Of a stretch of DNA of 64,000 nt, positions 46,251 to 55,205 are shown one piece after another. The notes under the pieces are model-generated. The model saw only the letters and a list, made by a program, of their open reading frames with translations. It was not told the origin of the DNA and made no database searches. Origin of the DNA: Anaeromyxobacter dehalogenans 2CP-1 (lineage in GTDB: Bacteria > Myxococcota > Myxococcia > Myxococcales > Anaeromyxobacteraceae); the NCBI RefSeq assembly GCF_000022145.1, contig NC_011891.1, forward strand, positions 3,330,501 to 3,394,500, given 5' to 3'. Every line of letters starts with the position of its first letter. The stretch's first letter is position 1. Both the position numbers and the translations under genes were made by a program.

Positions 46251-46676
46251 ATGCTCGACATCCCTGCCCACTACAAGTCCCCGAACATCGATAGGCAGTC
46301 TGTAGCGAACGCTGGACTCCACTACGTCGCCTATCGACTATCGCTTCTCGGCTGGGCGGTCCTGCCAACCTCCCGAAACACGAAAGGCGTTGATCTTGTC
46401 GCCGGAAAGGGCGACTGGGCCAAGATCATCACCGTGCAGGTGAAGTCGTCCTCTGCCTGTCACCGCATCCGGTTCAAGAGCAAGCCCGACCACCTCGCAT
46501 CGCACTACATCGTCGCCGCAAACATGGACTTGGGGAGAAAGCCCCGCTGGTTCATCTTCCCTCGCGCGGAGTTTGCCGCGTTGGTGAAGCCAGAGAAGGC
46601 TGCGGGGCGGTTCTTCGTGGCGCCAGAGGACTACGCCAAGGACGAGTACGAGCTTGTGTCACGGCTCGACCTGTGA
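46251..46676 (+). CDS. PD-(D/E)XK nuclease-like protein
   Basis: A 141-residue protein with the compact restriction-endonuclease core: AYRLSLLGWAVLPTSRNTKGVDLVAG, then IITVQVKSSSA near residue 65. The Asp in GVDLVA and QVK form a D...QxK active site, as in several Mrr/DUF4365-like nucleases. No other domain fits the length. The ATG is at 46251, behind GGAACC. It is paired with the upstream HEPN gene and is the last gene before att copy C. Confidence 0.68.
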   Translation: MLDIPAHYKSPNIDRQSVANAGLHYVAYRLSLLGWAVLPTSRNTKGVDLVAGKGDWAKIITVQVKSSSACHRIRFKSKPDHLASHYIVAANMDLGRKPRWFIFPRAEFAALVKPEKAAGRFFVAPEDYAKDEYELVSRLDL

Positions 46677-46962
46677 AGGGTTCGGCACGGCGCCGCGCAC
46701 AGCGCGACACTTGTGCCCGGCATGTGCCCGCGCCGAATGGGATTCGCGGGACAAGCGGGGGAACGGCGGGGCACAACCAAGCGGGAAGGAACCTTTATAC
46801 CGGGCTGTTGGGCGCAAAGCTGTGGGCTGTCGCCTAGTGGATGAGCCCTGCCAGTAAGGTTCGATTCCCGGCGCCTCAACTTGAAGTTGCTGGGGTTTTC
46901 GGACGCCGCCCACAAGAGGCCCACAAGGCCGTGTGGGCGGCGTCCGTTATGCTGGCGTGCAC
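46677..46962. other. Intergenic stretch around att copy C
   Basis: Holds att copy C at 46861-46881 and a short run of GGCCCACAAGGCC-like sequence beyond it. I see no gene here. Confidence 0.6.
46861..46881 (+). repeat. att copy C (one mismatch)
   Basis: The core TCGATTCCCGGCGCCTC is kept, followed by AACT instead of CACT. The next bases TTGAAG match the flank of native copy A. Confidence 0.8.
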
Positions 46963-47799
46963 ATGAACGACCTGTTTTCGAGGCGACTCGGCGTCTCTGC
47001 ATCTCCGGCCGATATCACCATACGCGAAGACGCGACGCCGTACTTCCGTCGAGCGGTGGCCGAAGAGGCCACGGAGCGCGATGTAGGCCCGCACTCGCTG
47101 CGGGAAATAATCTGCAAGCTGGTTCGCGCCGTCCCCGATCCTGACAACTGGTCCGCGTACCCCAACGTCTGGGACGAGACCACTAGCCATCTCGCGAGTT
47201 GCGACTGGTACCGCGTCTACGACTTCGCCGAGTTGGTCTACGCGCTGCTCACTCGCTCCGGCAAAGACGCGCCCGGGTACCAGCGAGCGCTGAACGACAT
47301 CTGCATCGAAACCGGAATCGGTTGGCAGATGGTGAACGGCAAGTTCCAGACCCGTGGTGACGTCGGATTCGAGAGCACGGTCCATCGCGCGCTGGAGCTC
47401 CTGCAAGGCTCAGCGAGGCGCACGGCCGCTTCGGAACTCGCGGAGGCGGTCCAGGACCTTTCGAAGCGACCGAAGCCGGACAAGACCGGCGCCATTCAGC
47501 ATGCGATGGCTGCCCTGGAGTGCCTCGGACGAGATGTCGTCGGCGACCACAAGCCTACGCTGGGCGAGCTGATGAAGAGGTATCGCGACGAGCTCGCGAT
47601 TCCTCAGCCTCTCGATCATGCGATCGAGAAGGCGTGGGGCTACGCGTCGGAGGTTGGCCGTCACCTCCGCGAAGGACGGGAGCCTGGACGCGCGGAGGCC
47701 GAGCTGGTGGTCGCGTTGTCAGCAGCGATGTGCGCCTACTTGCTGCGTGACATGGCGGACACGGTGGACAGTTCTTCGCCGAACCCTTTCCCGTTCTGA
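46963..47799 (+). CDS. AbiJ-like abortive infection protein
   Basis: A 278-residue protein. The N-terminal half fits the AbiJ N-terminal domain 4 pattern: FSRRLGVSASP, then DWYRVYDFAELVYALL, then YQRALNDICIETGIGWQMVNGKF. The C-terminal half fits the Abi/HEPN-like domain: HAMAALECLGRDVVGDHKPTLGELMKRY, then EKAWGYASEVGRHLREG, with His in the usual RH position. Such proteins mediate phage-triggered growth arrest. ATG 46963 is preferred; GTG 46933 is an in-frame alternative. It is the first gene of island segment 3. Confidence 0.72.
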   Translation: MNDLFSRRLGVSASPADITIREDATPYFRRAVAEEATERDVGPHSLREIICKLVRAVPDPDNWSAYPNVWDETTSHLASCDWYRVYDFAELVYALLTRSGKDAPGYQRALNDICIETGIGWQMVNGKFQTRGDVGFESTVHRALELLQGSARRTAASELAEAVQDLSKRPKPDKTGAIQHAMAALECLGRDVVGDHKPTLGELMKRYRDELAIPQPLDHAIEKAWGYASEVGRHLREGREPGRAEAELVVALSAAMCAYLLRDMADTVDSSSPNPFPF

Positions 47800-47882
47800 C
47801 TGAATGACGAGCCCGCTGGAACCCCTCGTCCTAGCCCGATGACGCTGTAGAGCGACAGACACCTGTTCTCTGGAATGACCTC

Positions 47883-48830
47883 GTGACGCTCTCGATGGTA
47901 GAGGAGCAAGCCCTCACCGAACTTGCGGACCTCCTGTACCCGTACCTGCCCGCCTCCGGAGCCGTTTACACGTTCGGGGAGGCCGCCAGAGACGCAGGCG
48001 TCGGGGACCTCTGGCCAGGAGTAAAGGGCTCCGGGTTTAGCAAGCTCCCCGCGGTCACGGTTCTCCTCGAGAACACGCTCAACGCTCGGAGGAACCGCTT
48101 CTGCGATCTGGTCCTCGCGATTGTTCGCGGAGGGTTGCGGTACCGATCAAAGAAGGGCAACCCGGTTACCGCGCCCGACCTAGCGAAGCTCAACGACGTC
48201 GTTGCGAGGTTCGGCTTCAAGATTCCGGAACTCTGGGATCCAGCGTTCCTCGCGAGTCTACCACCCGGAGCAAACACTCCTCCTCCGTCCCCGAGCCCGC
48301 AGCCGGCGTCCGACCTTACGGCTTCGCGTGGTGGCACTCGGCGCGCTCTCGATGCTCTACGCGCAGAGTTCCTCGAACTTCACCAACTCCGCGATAGGCA
48401 GGTAGCGGGCCTCAGGCTTGAGCGCCTACTGGAAGGGCTGTTCGCACTGTTCGGCCTGAACCCAAACGCTGCGTTTCGGATCGCGGGAGAACAGATCGAC
48501 GGCTCACTGGAGTTCGCGGGAGACGTCTACTTGCTCGAAGCGAAGTGGACCACGACGATGGTCAACGAGTCCGAACTGTTGGTGTTCCGCGGAAAGATCG
48601 AAGGCAAGTCTCAGTTCACCCGTGGGCTGTTCGTCTCGGTCAACGGTTACACGCGGGAGGCGCTCGCAGCCATCACCAAGGGCAAATCTCCGAACTTCGT
48701 GATGCTCGACGGATCCCACCTGTATCGTGTGCTGGAAGGAAACGTGCGACTGGACGAACTACTCTGCAGGGCCGTCCGCCACCTGGCTGAAACTGGCGAA
48801 CCGTACCTCCCCATCAACAAGACGTCTTAA
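47883..48830 (+). CDS. PD-(D/E)XK restriction-type protein with unknown N-terminal domain
   Basis: A 315-residue protein. Residues about 1-120 form a helical domain of unknown type (LADLLYPYLPASGAVYTFGEA), followed by a Pro/Ser-rich linker. The C-terminal nuclease core runs GLRLERLLEGLFALFGLN, then EQIDGSLEF, then VYLLEAKWT, giving the D...ExK active site near residues 200-225. The linker plus sensor-like front end suggests a two-part defence effector. GTG 47883 is given; ATG 47895 is possible. It lies 83 bases after the AbiJ-like gene. Confidence 0.7.
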   Translation: MTLSMVEEQALTELADLLYPYLPASGAVYTFGEAARDAGVGDLWPGVKGSGFSKLPAVTVLLENTLNARRNRFCDLVLAIVRGGLRYRSKKGNPVTAPDLAKLNDVVARFGFKIPELWDPAFLASLPPGANTPPPSPSPQPASDLTASRGGTRRALDALRAEFLELHQLRDRQVAGLRLERLLEGLFALFGLNPNAAFRIAGEQIDGSLEFAGDVYLLEAKWTTTMVNESELLVFRGKIEGKSQFTRGLFVSVNGYTREALAAITKGKSPNFVMLDGSHLYRVLEGNVRLDELLCRAVRHLAETGEPYLPINKTS

Positions 48831-49080
48831 TCGTCGTCGCCCATCACACAACAAACTGGGGCAACGGGGTCTTTGGCTTTTGACTCGGTTCGGCAGCCAC
48901 GGCGACACACACCCTGCCCTCCTGTGCTAAGCCGTTCAGCTAGGCTTTCGTACTGCCTCAGTGTGTGGGGCGCGCAAACGCGCACCCGTTAGAGTCGCCC
49001 CCAAGTACCGGCAGATGCCGAGCGGCTGCAAACGCGCGGCGGCTTCTCTGTCAGTGGAAACTGATTCGGGGAGGGGCTCT

Positions 49081-51933
49081 ATGGCCGCACCTTCGGAGGT
49101 GCTGTCGTTGACGCATCGTTTCGAGATGCAGCGCCACGCGTACTCCGCATCCGAGTACAACGAAACGCAGCTTCGCCGGGAATTCCTCGATCCGTTCTTC
49201 GCCGCGCTGGGCTGGGACGTCGCAAACCGATCCGGCTGCGCGGAGGCGTACAAGGACGTTGTCCACGAGCCGACGCTCCGTATCGGCGCGTCGGTGCGCG
49301 CCCCCGACTACTGCTTCCGCATCGGCGGAACTCGAAAGTTCTTCGTCGAGGCCAAGAAGCCGTCGGTCGACCTCGCCTCCGACCCCGGTCCAGCGTTCCA
49401 GCTCCGGCGCTACGCCTGGTCTGCCACCCTTCCGCTGAGCATCCTGACCGACTTCCAGGAGTTCGCGGTCTACGACACCCGCATCCGCCCCCACCCATCG
49501 GATCGCGCCTCCACGGCTCGCGTCCTCTACATGCGGTATCCGGAGTACTCCCAGCGATGGGACGAGTTGGAGGGCCTGTTCTCCCGGACGGCGGTTCTCC
49601 GCGGAGCCTTCGACGCCTTCGCAGGATCCTCACCGCGGAAGAAGGGCACCGCGCGTGTCGACGAGTCCTTCTTGGACGAGCTGAACGTGTGGCGTGAACT
49701 CCTCGCCAAGGATCTCGCGTCGGGCTCGCCGCGCATGACCGAAGCCATGCTGAACGACGCCGTTCAGCTCACGCTGAACCGACTGCTGTTCCTGCGCATC
49801 GCCGAGGACCGCGGCATGGAACAGTACGGGACACTTCGCGAGGCGACGCATAGCGGAGACGCAGGCCGGAACATGGCGAAGCTGTTCGGTCGCGCTCACA
49901 ACAAGTACAACTCCGGGCTGTTCGTTCCAGGTCGTGCCTCTTGTCGTACTCGGATTCCGGAAAGGGCCGTGAAGTCGATCGTCGGGCGCATGTACTACCC
50001 TCAGAGCCCGTACGAGTTCTCCGTCATGCCCCTAGACGTACTGGGGCACGCGTACGAACAGTTTCTCGGCAAGCACCTTCGGCTCACCCCCACGCGACGT
50101 GTTCGGATCGAGGAGAAGCCACTCGTCAGGAAGGCGGGTGGCGTCTTCTACACGCCGGACGTCGTCGTGGCGTTCATCATACGAGTAGTGTTTGCCGGGG
50201 CGCTCGACGGCAGGACGACCTCAAGGCCGCTGCGAATCCTCGATCCGGCGTGCGGCTCCGGGTCCTTCTTGACCTCTGCCTTCGACGCGCTCCTCCGAAA
50301 CCGTTCAGGCGCTCCGGGCGCGGCCCCGTCCCGCACGGCAGGCATCGAGGACACGTCGTCGTCGCCACTCGGCGTGAGCGAGAAGAAGCGCCTCCTGACG
50401 ACGCACCTGTACGGCGTGGACATCGACCCACATGCTGTCGAGGTGGCGAAACTGTCGCTGCTCCTCCGGGTAGTCGACGGCGAATCGGGCGCGAGCCTGA
50501 AGGCCGCGTATGACTCCTCGAATGAGAAGGCGCTCCCAGATCTTTCGCCGAACATCAAGTGCGGGAACTCGCTCGTCGCGTCCGACTACTTCGGTCTCCG
50601 ACTGACAGCCTCGGCCGAAGAGACGTGCTCCGTGAACGCATTCGACTGGCAGACTGCCTTCCCGGACGTGTTCCAGGGCGAAGACCCGGGGTTCGACGTC
50701 ATCGTTGCGAACCCACCCTATGTGTCGCTGCAGAGCGGGTTCCTCGCCCCAGCGCTCCTCGAGTACCTCCAGTCCCACTACGAATCGTTCGACGGCATCG
50801 CGGACCTGTTCGCGATGTTCGTTGAGCGCGCGCTCGGGCTGCTGTCCGAGCATGGTGTATGCGGGATGATCGTCCCGACGACGCTACTGATGAACCGGTC
50901 GTTTCAGCGCCTCCGGAAGCTGCTACTCAAGAAGGCGACGCTTACGCACGTAATCGATCTCGGCGACGGCGTGTTTCGCGACGCGGTCGTCCCGACGTGC
51001 ATCATCGTGTTCCGCAAGGGGCTCGCGACGGCGTCGTCCGTCGAACTCGGCCGGAACGTGCGGGCCCTGGCAGCGAACGACTACGACCGGCGGCTCGTCT
51101 CCCAAGACGTCCTGGCTCGCGCTAAGGACTTCGCCATCAACGTCGCGGGGGATGGACGAGCGGAAGCGCTCGCGTCCCGCCTCCAGCAGACCTGCGTACT
51201 GCTCGAGTCGCTCCTTAACGTCAAGGAAGGCATCAAGACCGGCGATGACGATCGATTCTTGTCCGACCGTCCGTTCGTGCGCGACTCGTTCCCGGTACTG
51301 AAGGGCAGAGACATCGAACGATACGCGGCCGACCCGATCCGGTTCATCCACTACGATAGAGAACGACTCGACCGGCCGCAGACGCCTGAGCACTTCCTCG
51401 TACCGGAGAAGTTGCTGATCCGGCGAGTCGGCGAGCGGCTCGTGGCCACCTACGATGACCAGCAACTATTTTGCGTTCACACGCTCTACACCGTCCGTCC
51501 AAAGAGTCCTGGCGTTCGCCTCAAGATGCTGCTCGGGTTCCTCAACTCGCGGCTCATGACGCTGCTCTTCCGGACGGCCAACCCTCAGAAGGGGAAGGTC
51601 TTCCCTGAGGTTCGGATCTTCAGCCTGAACGCTCTACCGTTCCCCGCGAACGTTGAGCCCGAACTCGCTTCTGACATCGAGCAGCACGTCGATGCGCTCT
51701 TGGCGTGCGCGGCTGAACATTCGCGAACCTCGACTCCGCAGCAGCATGACGCGATGTCTTCGCGCTTCGCGACCATCGACAGCCGTCTCGAGAAGCTCGT
51801 GTGGCGTGCATACGGCCTCACGTTGGACGAAGAGGCTCTGCTTGCGTGCACCTCATGCTCAAGTGACGACACCCCTTCGCCGGCGCACGGCTCGTCTCGC
51901 ACCCGCAACGCGGTCTCCGCTGTCGTGCACTGA
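49081..51933 (+). CDS. Single-chain type IIG-like restriction-modification enzyme
   Basis: A 950-residue fusion. An HsdR_N-like PD-(D/E)XK nuclease is at the N-terminus (RAPDYCFRIGG, then FFVEAKKPS near residue 90). A helical linker leads to an Eco57I-type N6-adenine methyltransferase with DPACGSGSF near residue 387 and ANPPYVSLQ near residue 543. A C-terminal recognition domain follows (KGRDIERYAADPIRFIHYD). Nuclease, methylase and specificity are thus in one chain. ATG 49081 follows GGGGAGGGG, better than the open frame starting at 48961. Confidence 0.85.
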   Translation: MAAPSEVLSLTHRFEMQRHAYSASEYNETQLRREFLDPFFAALGWDVANRSGCAEAYKDVVHEPTLRIGASVRAPDYCFRIGGTRKFFVEAKKPSVDLASDPGPAFQLRRYAWSATLPLSILTDFQEFAVYDTRIRPHPSDRASTARVLYMRYPEYSQRWDELEGLFSRTAVLRGAFDAFAGSSPRKKGTARVDESFLDELNVWRELLAKDLASGSPRMTEAMLNDAVQLTLNRLLFLRIAEDRGMEQYGTLREATHSGDAGRNMAKLFGRAHNKYNSGLFVPGRASCRTRIPERAVKSIVGRMYYPQSPYEFSVMPLDVLGHAYEQFLGKHLRLTPTRRVRIEEKPLVRKAGGVFYTPDVVVAFIIRVVFAGALDGRTTSRPLRILDPACGSGSFLTSAFDALLRNRSGAPGAAPSRTAGIEDTSSSPLGVSEKKRLLTTHLYGVDIDPHAVEVAKLSLLLRVVDGESGASLKAAYDSSNEKALPDLSPNIKCGNSLVASDYFGLRLTASAEETCSVNAFDWQTAFPDVFQGEDPGFDVIVANPPYVSLQSGFLAPALLEYLQSHYESFDGIADLFAMFVERALGLLSEHGVCGMIVPTTLLMNRSFQRLRKLLLKKATLTHVIDLGDGVFRDAVVPTCIIVFRKGLATASSVELGRNVRALAANDYDRRLVSQDVLARAKDFAINVAGDGRAEALASRLQQTCVLLESLLNVKEGIKTGDDDRFLSDRPFVRDSFPVLKGRDIERYAADPIRFIHYDRERLDRPQTPEHFLVPEKLLIRRVGERLVATYDDQQLFCVHTLYTVRPKSPGVRLKMLLGFLNSRLMTLLFRTANPQKGKVFPEVRIFSLNALPFPANVEPELASDIEQHVDALLACAAEHSRTSTPQQHDAMSSRFATIDSRLEKLVWRAYGLTLDEEALLACTSCSSDDTPSPAHGSSRTRNAVSAVVH

Positions 51934-52112
51934 ACGAGACGAGCACTAGCACCGGACAACTGCTCACGGCGCACTCGTCGGGAGCCGTGCTCACCGGACT
52001 CACGAAGCTGGCCGTCTAGAGTCGGGGGGCAGGTCAGAATCACCACTGGTCTCACGCCCGCATCCGGATGTCAGACTGCTATGGCATCGTTGGTCTTTCG
52101 CAGGAGGTGCTA

Positions 52113-52385
52113 ATGGCTAAGGTGTTCCTTCACACCTACGACGCTCCCGGCGACCCCGGGCGAAACGAGGGTCGCGACTTCTTGCGGCTGCCTGTTGTGG
52201 GCGAGTATGTCGCCCGCGAATCGACCGGCCCCTGGTACCAGGTGACCCTCGTGGTGCACTGCCCATCCCCTTTCGATGGCGGGTACGACGCTGAGGTGTA
52301 TGCGCGGAAGGCAGATTCCGCCGGCGTTTTGAGGCACGACGGGCCGTGGAAGAAGGGGCCGGGCGTCGTGGCCTCGTTCGACTAG
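52113..52385 (+). CDS. Small protein of unknown function
   Basis: A 90-residue soluble protein (KVFLHTYDAPGDPGRNEGRDF, then YQVTLVVHCP). A strong AGGAGGTG precedes the ATG 52113. No family recognised. It follows the restriction-modification gene by 179 bases on the same strand. Confidence 0.6.
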   Translation: MAKVFLHTYDAPGDPGRNEGRDFLRLPVVGEYVARESTGPWYQVTLVVHCPSPFDGGYDAEVYARKADSAGVLRHDGPWKKGPGVVASFD

Positions 52386-52666
52386 TCAGCAGGGTCGGAG
52401 GAAGCCCGGCAACTCTCCCTGCGATACCTAGCGCGCTGTCACTGATTGGGACTCGCCGCCTAACACCAGCGACTCCGCCGCCCTTACGCGCCCACGTAGT
52501 GTGGGCGGTATGGGCTCTCGTGGGCGCCATCGTGCGCGCTCCCACGATCCCGAGATCGGCTCCTCGCATAGTCTCGAGGGCCGAAGACGGCTCGCGCTAC
52601 TCGCCCGGGCGAAGGCGTCAACGTACACAGCGAGCGTGCGCAATGCCCAACACCGAAGGCCCTGGC
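52386..52666. other. Intergenic stretch containing repeat R2
   Basis: Between the small protein gene and the convergent DUF3800-like gene. It holds island repeat R2 at 52487-52560 and no gene I can support. Confidence 0.6.
52487..52560. repeat. Island repeat R2 (shortened)
   Basis: GCGCCCACGTAGTGTGGGCGG and ATGGGCTCTCGTGGGCGCC match the first half of R1/R3; the second half is lost. There is no att core next to it. Confidence 0.65.
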
Positions 52667-53824
52667 TCAGGGCTCGGTGGCGCCGCCGTTCCGGGCGATC
52701 TTCACTAGTTGCCTCCAGAACCGCGCCATCGAGATCCACCGGAGGTCGGTCTGATTGCAGACGAGCGCGGCCACTCGGCGCTTCTCCCACGCGCGCGCGC
52801 ACTGTTCAGGATCCGCGGGATCGTAGATCGGGAGTGTGTCGCAGACCAGGATGAAAGCCCTGGCCAGTTCCGCGAAAGACTCTGGGGTCGCGTTCGCGGC
52901 ATCCACGGATGCAAGAGCGACCGTGAGTCGCTGTTGAAGGTGCTTGATTCTCTGGTTCTCGTATTTGTTCGACGCCTCTCGAACATCGGCTTCGATCTCA
53001 CGAAGCAACTCGGCAACGTCGTCGTTCCCAAGTTTCTCAAGTATTCGCGGCACCGCCGTGAAGACGTTCGGAAGAAAGGACCTCTCCTGAAAACCACCGA
53101 GTACGCCTTCCGCGCTGGCCTGAGGACCTGCTTGCTCTGCGGACGCTGATCTCATCTGTAGGCCGAGCCTCTCGACCCACTCGCTCCGGCCTTTAGCTTT
53201 CAGCAAATCGTACCGTGCGCGCTGAACAGCCCACAGAAGCATGTCGCACACCTGGATGCCCGCGTCGTTCGCGCGCGCGAGCTCTAGGCTGACTCGCGGA
53301 AAGCGTATCGGAAGATTTGGCTGCACAGCGGCGGACGCCAACAGCGACGCATATAGCTCGCTCTGCCACCGAACTGCGTGCGCCTCCTCGAAAGTCCCTC
53401 CCCTGAGCGCAACCACGAGATTCACCGCGTCATAGTCGTCTTGAAGAACATGCAGTACTCCGAGGAGGTTCACCAATGAGTGCAGTTGCGAATCTCCATG
53501 CTCATTCCCGCCGGGCTGATTAAAGCGCCACTGCATATCCTGAAAGTGTCCCCGGAGCCCTGCGTTGACGATTGCCTGCGTCAGATTGGAATGGGCATTC
53601 GCGGAATCAAAGGATGCATGAAAGTAGCCGCGCGTAAGCGTTTTCTCGTCCATCGTGTTCCCACGAGCATCCGGATCGTCCGAGAGGTTCGCGAGCGCCG
53701 CTGCGATGATCGCGTCAGGAACGGGTTCCTCCAGAAGCAGAGCACCGACCCGGAACGGCCGGCCAGCGTCTGCTGCACCTACCGACGGCGCCTGGGATTC
53801 ATCGACATAGAGCCATGCCTCCAT
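52667..53824 (-). CDS. DUF3800-like protein (RNase H-like fold predicted)
   Basis: A 385-residue protein. The N-terminal LYVDESQ (residues 5-11) with FRVGALLLEEP, and later ARANDAGIQVCDMLLWAVQRARYD near residue 185, match the spaced acidic residues of DUF3800. That family occurs in mobile DNA and defence loci. The C-terminal 180 residues are helical and Arg/Glu-rich with no known domain. Its promoter region is interrupted by the IS21 element, whose left end lies 30 bases before its start codon. Confidence 0.62.
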   Translation of the reverse strand: MEAWLYVDESQAPSVGAADAGRPFRVGALLLEEPVPDAIIAAALANLSDDPDARGNTMDEKTLTRGYFHASFDSANAHSNLTQAIVNAGLRGHFQDMQWRFNQPGGNEHGDSQLHSLVNLLGVLHVLQDDYDAVNLVVALRGGTFEEAHAVRWQSELYASLLASAAVQPNLPIRFPRVSLELARANDAGIQVCDMLLWAVQRARYDLLKAKGRSEWVERLGLQMRSASAEQAGPQASAEGVLGGFQERSFLPNVFTAVPRILEKLGNDDVAELLREIEADVREASNKYENQRIKHLQQRLTVALASVDAANATPESFAELARAFILVCDTLPIYDPADPEQCARAWEKRRVAALVCNQTDLRWISMARFWRQLVKIARNGGATEP

Positions 53825-53927
53825 CGCCTAGCCTCCCCCACCCCGCGTTCGTGTGTAGAGCGACAGGATAACTGACCCCCTTGCGACACAACTTCTGACC
53901 CCCTCTGCCCTCAGCAAGGAGGCGGAG

Positions 53928-55205
53928 ATGGGCAGCGAGATGGGATTCGTGGCACCCCCGACGACGGAGGTGCCGATGGTCGAGGCGGAGGCGGTCAGGC
54001 AGATGCGTGACCTCGCGGGTAAGGGCTGGGGCGCGAAGCGGATCGCGCGCGAACTCGGCGTGGCTCGCAACACGGTGCGTCGGTACCTGCGCGGCGCGGT
54101 GGCCGATCTCCAACGGCACCCTTCACAGCAGCGGCTCGACGACGTCCGGCGAGCTGAAGCGGTCGCGCTATTCGAGGGCGAGGCCGAGGGCAACGCCGTG
54201 GTCGTCGCGCAGATGCTCGGTGAGCGCGGCGTTGAGGCGAGCGTGAGGACCGTGCAGCGTGCCGTGGCGGACCGCCGGCGCGAGCAGCGCGCCGCCGACG
54301 TTGCGACGGTCCGGTTCGAGACCGCGCCGGGCCGGCAGATGCAGATCGACTTCGGCGAGCGCCAGGTCTGGATCGCCGACGAGCGCGTGACGGTGCACTT
54401 CCTGGCGGCGGTGTTGAGCTACTCGCGGCGGATCTTCGTGAAGGCGTTCCTGCACGAGCGTCAGGGCGAGTGGCTCGACGGGATCGCGTCGGCGTTCCGC
54501 CACTTCGGCGGCGTGCCGCTCGAGGTTCTCGGCGACAACACGCGCTGCCTCGTCGCCGGCCGCAACCGAGAGGCGCAGACCGTGATCTTCCACCCGGCGT
54601 ATGTCGCGTTCTGCCGCGATTGGGATGTTCAGCCGCGCGCCTGCCAGCCATACCGCGCCAGGACCAAGGGTAAGACCGAGTCCGGCGTGAAGTACGTGAA
54701 GCGAAACGCGATCGCCGGTCGGCGGTTTAACTCGTTCGCGCACCTGCAGGACCACCTATCCGCGTGGCAGCTCCTCGTGGACGGCCGCGTGCACGGGACG
54801 ACGCACGAGGCACCTGCGAAACGCTTCGAGCGCGACGAGCGCGAGGCACTGAGGTCGCTGCCCGCGCGGCCGCTCCCGACGCACGGCCGTCGCCTGCAGC
54901 GGCGCGTCGCGAACGACTCGCTCATCGACATCGACACGGTCCGCTACAGCGTTCCGCACCGCCTCGTGCGCGACCGCGTCGAGGCGCTCGTCACCGCCGA
55001 CGAGGTTCGCATCTTCCACGGCCGCGACGTCGTAGCGGTTCACGCGCGCTCGTTCGAGCCGCACGCGCGGGTGATCGACCCGGCCCACCTCGACGGCCTC
55101 TGGCGCCGGCCTGCGGCTGAGAACCTCGTTCCCATCGCGCAGCCGCTCGCCGCGCTCGGACGGACGCTCGACGACTACGCGGCCGTGATCGGCGGTGCCG
55201 CGTGA
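53928..55205 (+). CDS. istA: IS21 transposase IstA
   Basis: A 425-residue DDE transposase. An N-terminal HTH (GWGAKRIARELGVARNTVRRYLRG, residues about 30-53) is followed by the rve catalytic core: QIDFGE, LGDNTRCLV and KGKTESGVKYVK supply the three acidic residues. ATG 53928 follows AAGGAGG. Its stop overlaps the istB start by 4 bases. Confidence 0.95.
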   Translation: MGSEMGFVAPPTTEVPMVEAEAVRQMRDLAGKGWGAKRIARELGVARNTVRRYLRGAVADLQRHPSQQRLDDVRRAEAVALFEGEAEGNAVVVAQMLGERGVEASVRTVQRAVADRRREQRAADVATVRFETAPGRQMQIDFGERQVWIADERVTVHFLAAVLSYSRRIFVKAFLHERQGEWLDGIASAFRHFGGVPLEVLGDNTRCLVAGRNREAQTVIFHPAYVAFCRDWDVQPRACQPYRARTKGKTESGVKYVKRNAIAGRRFNSFAHLQDHLSAWQLLVDGRVHGTTHEAPAKRFERDEREALRSLPARPLPTHGRRLQRRVANDSLIDIDTVRYSVPHRLVRDRVEALVTADEVRIFHGRDVVAVHARSFEPHARVIDPAHLDGLWRRPAAENLVPIAQPLAALGRTLDDYAAVIGGAA

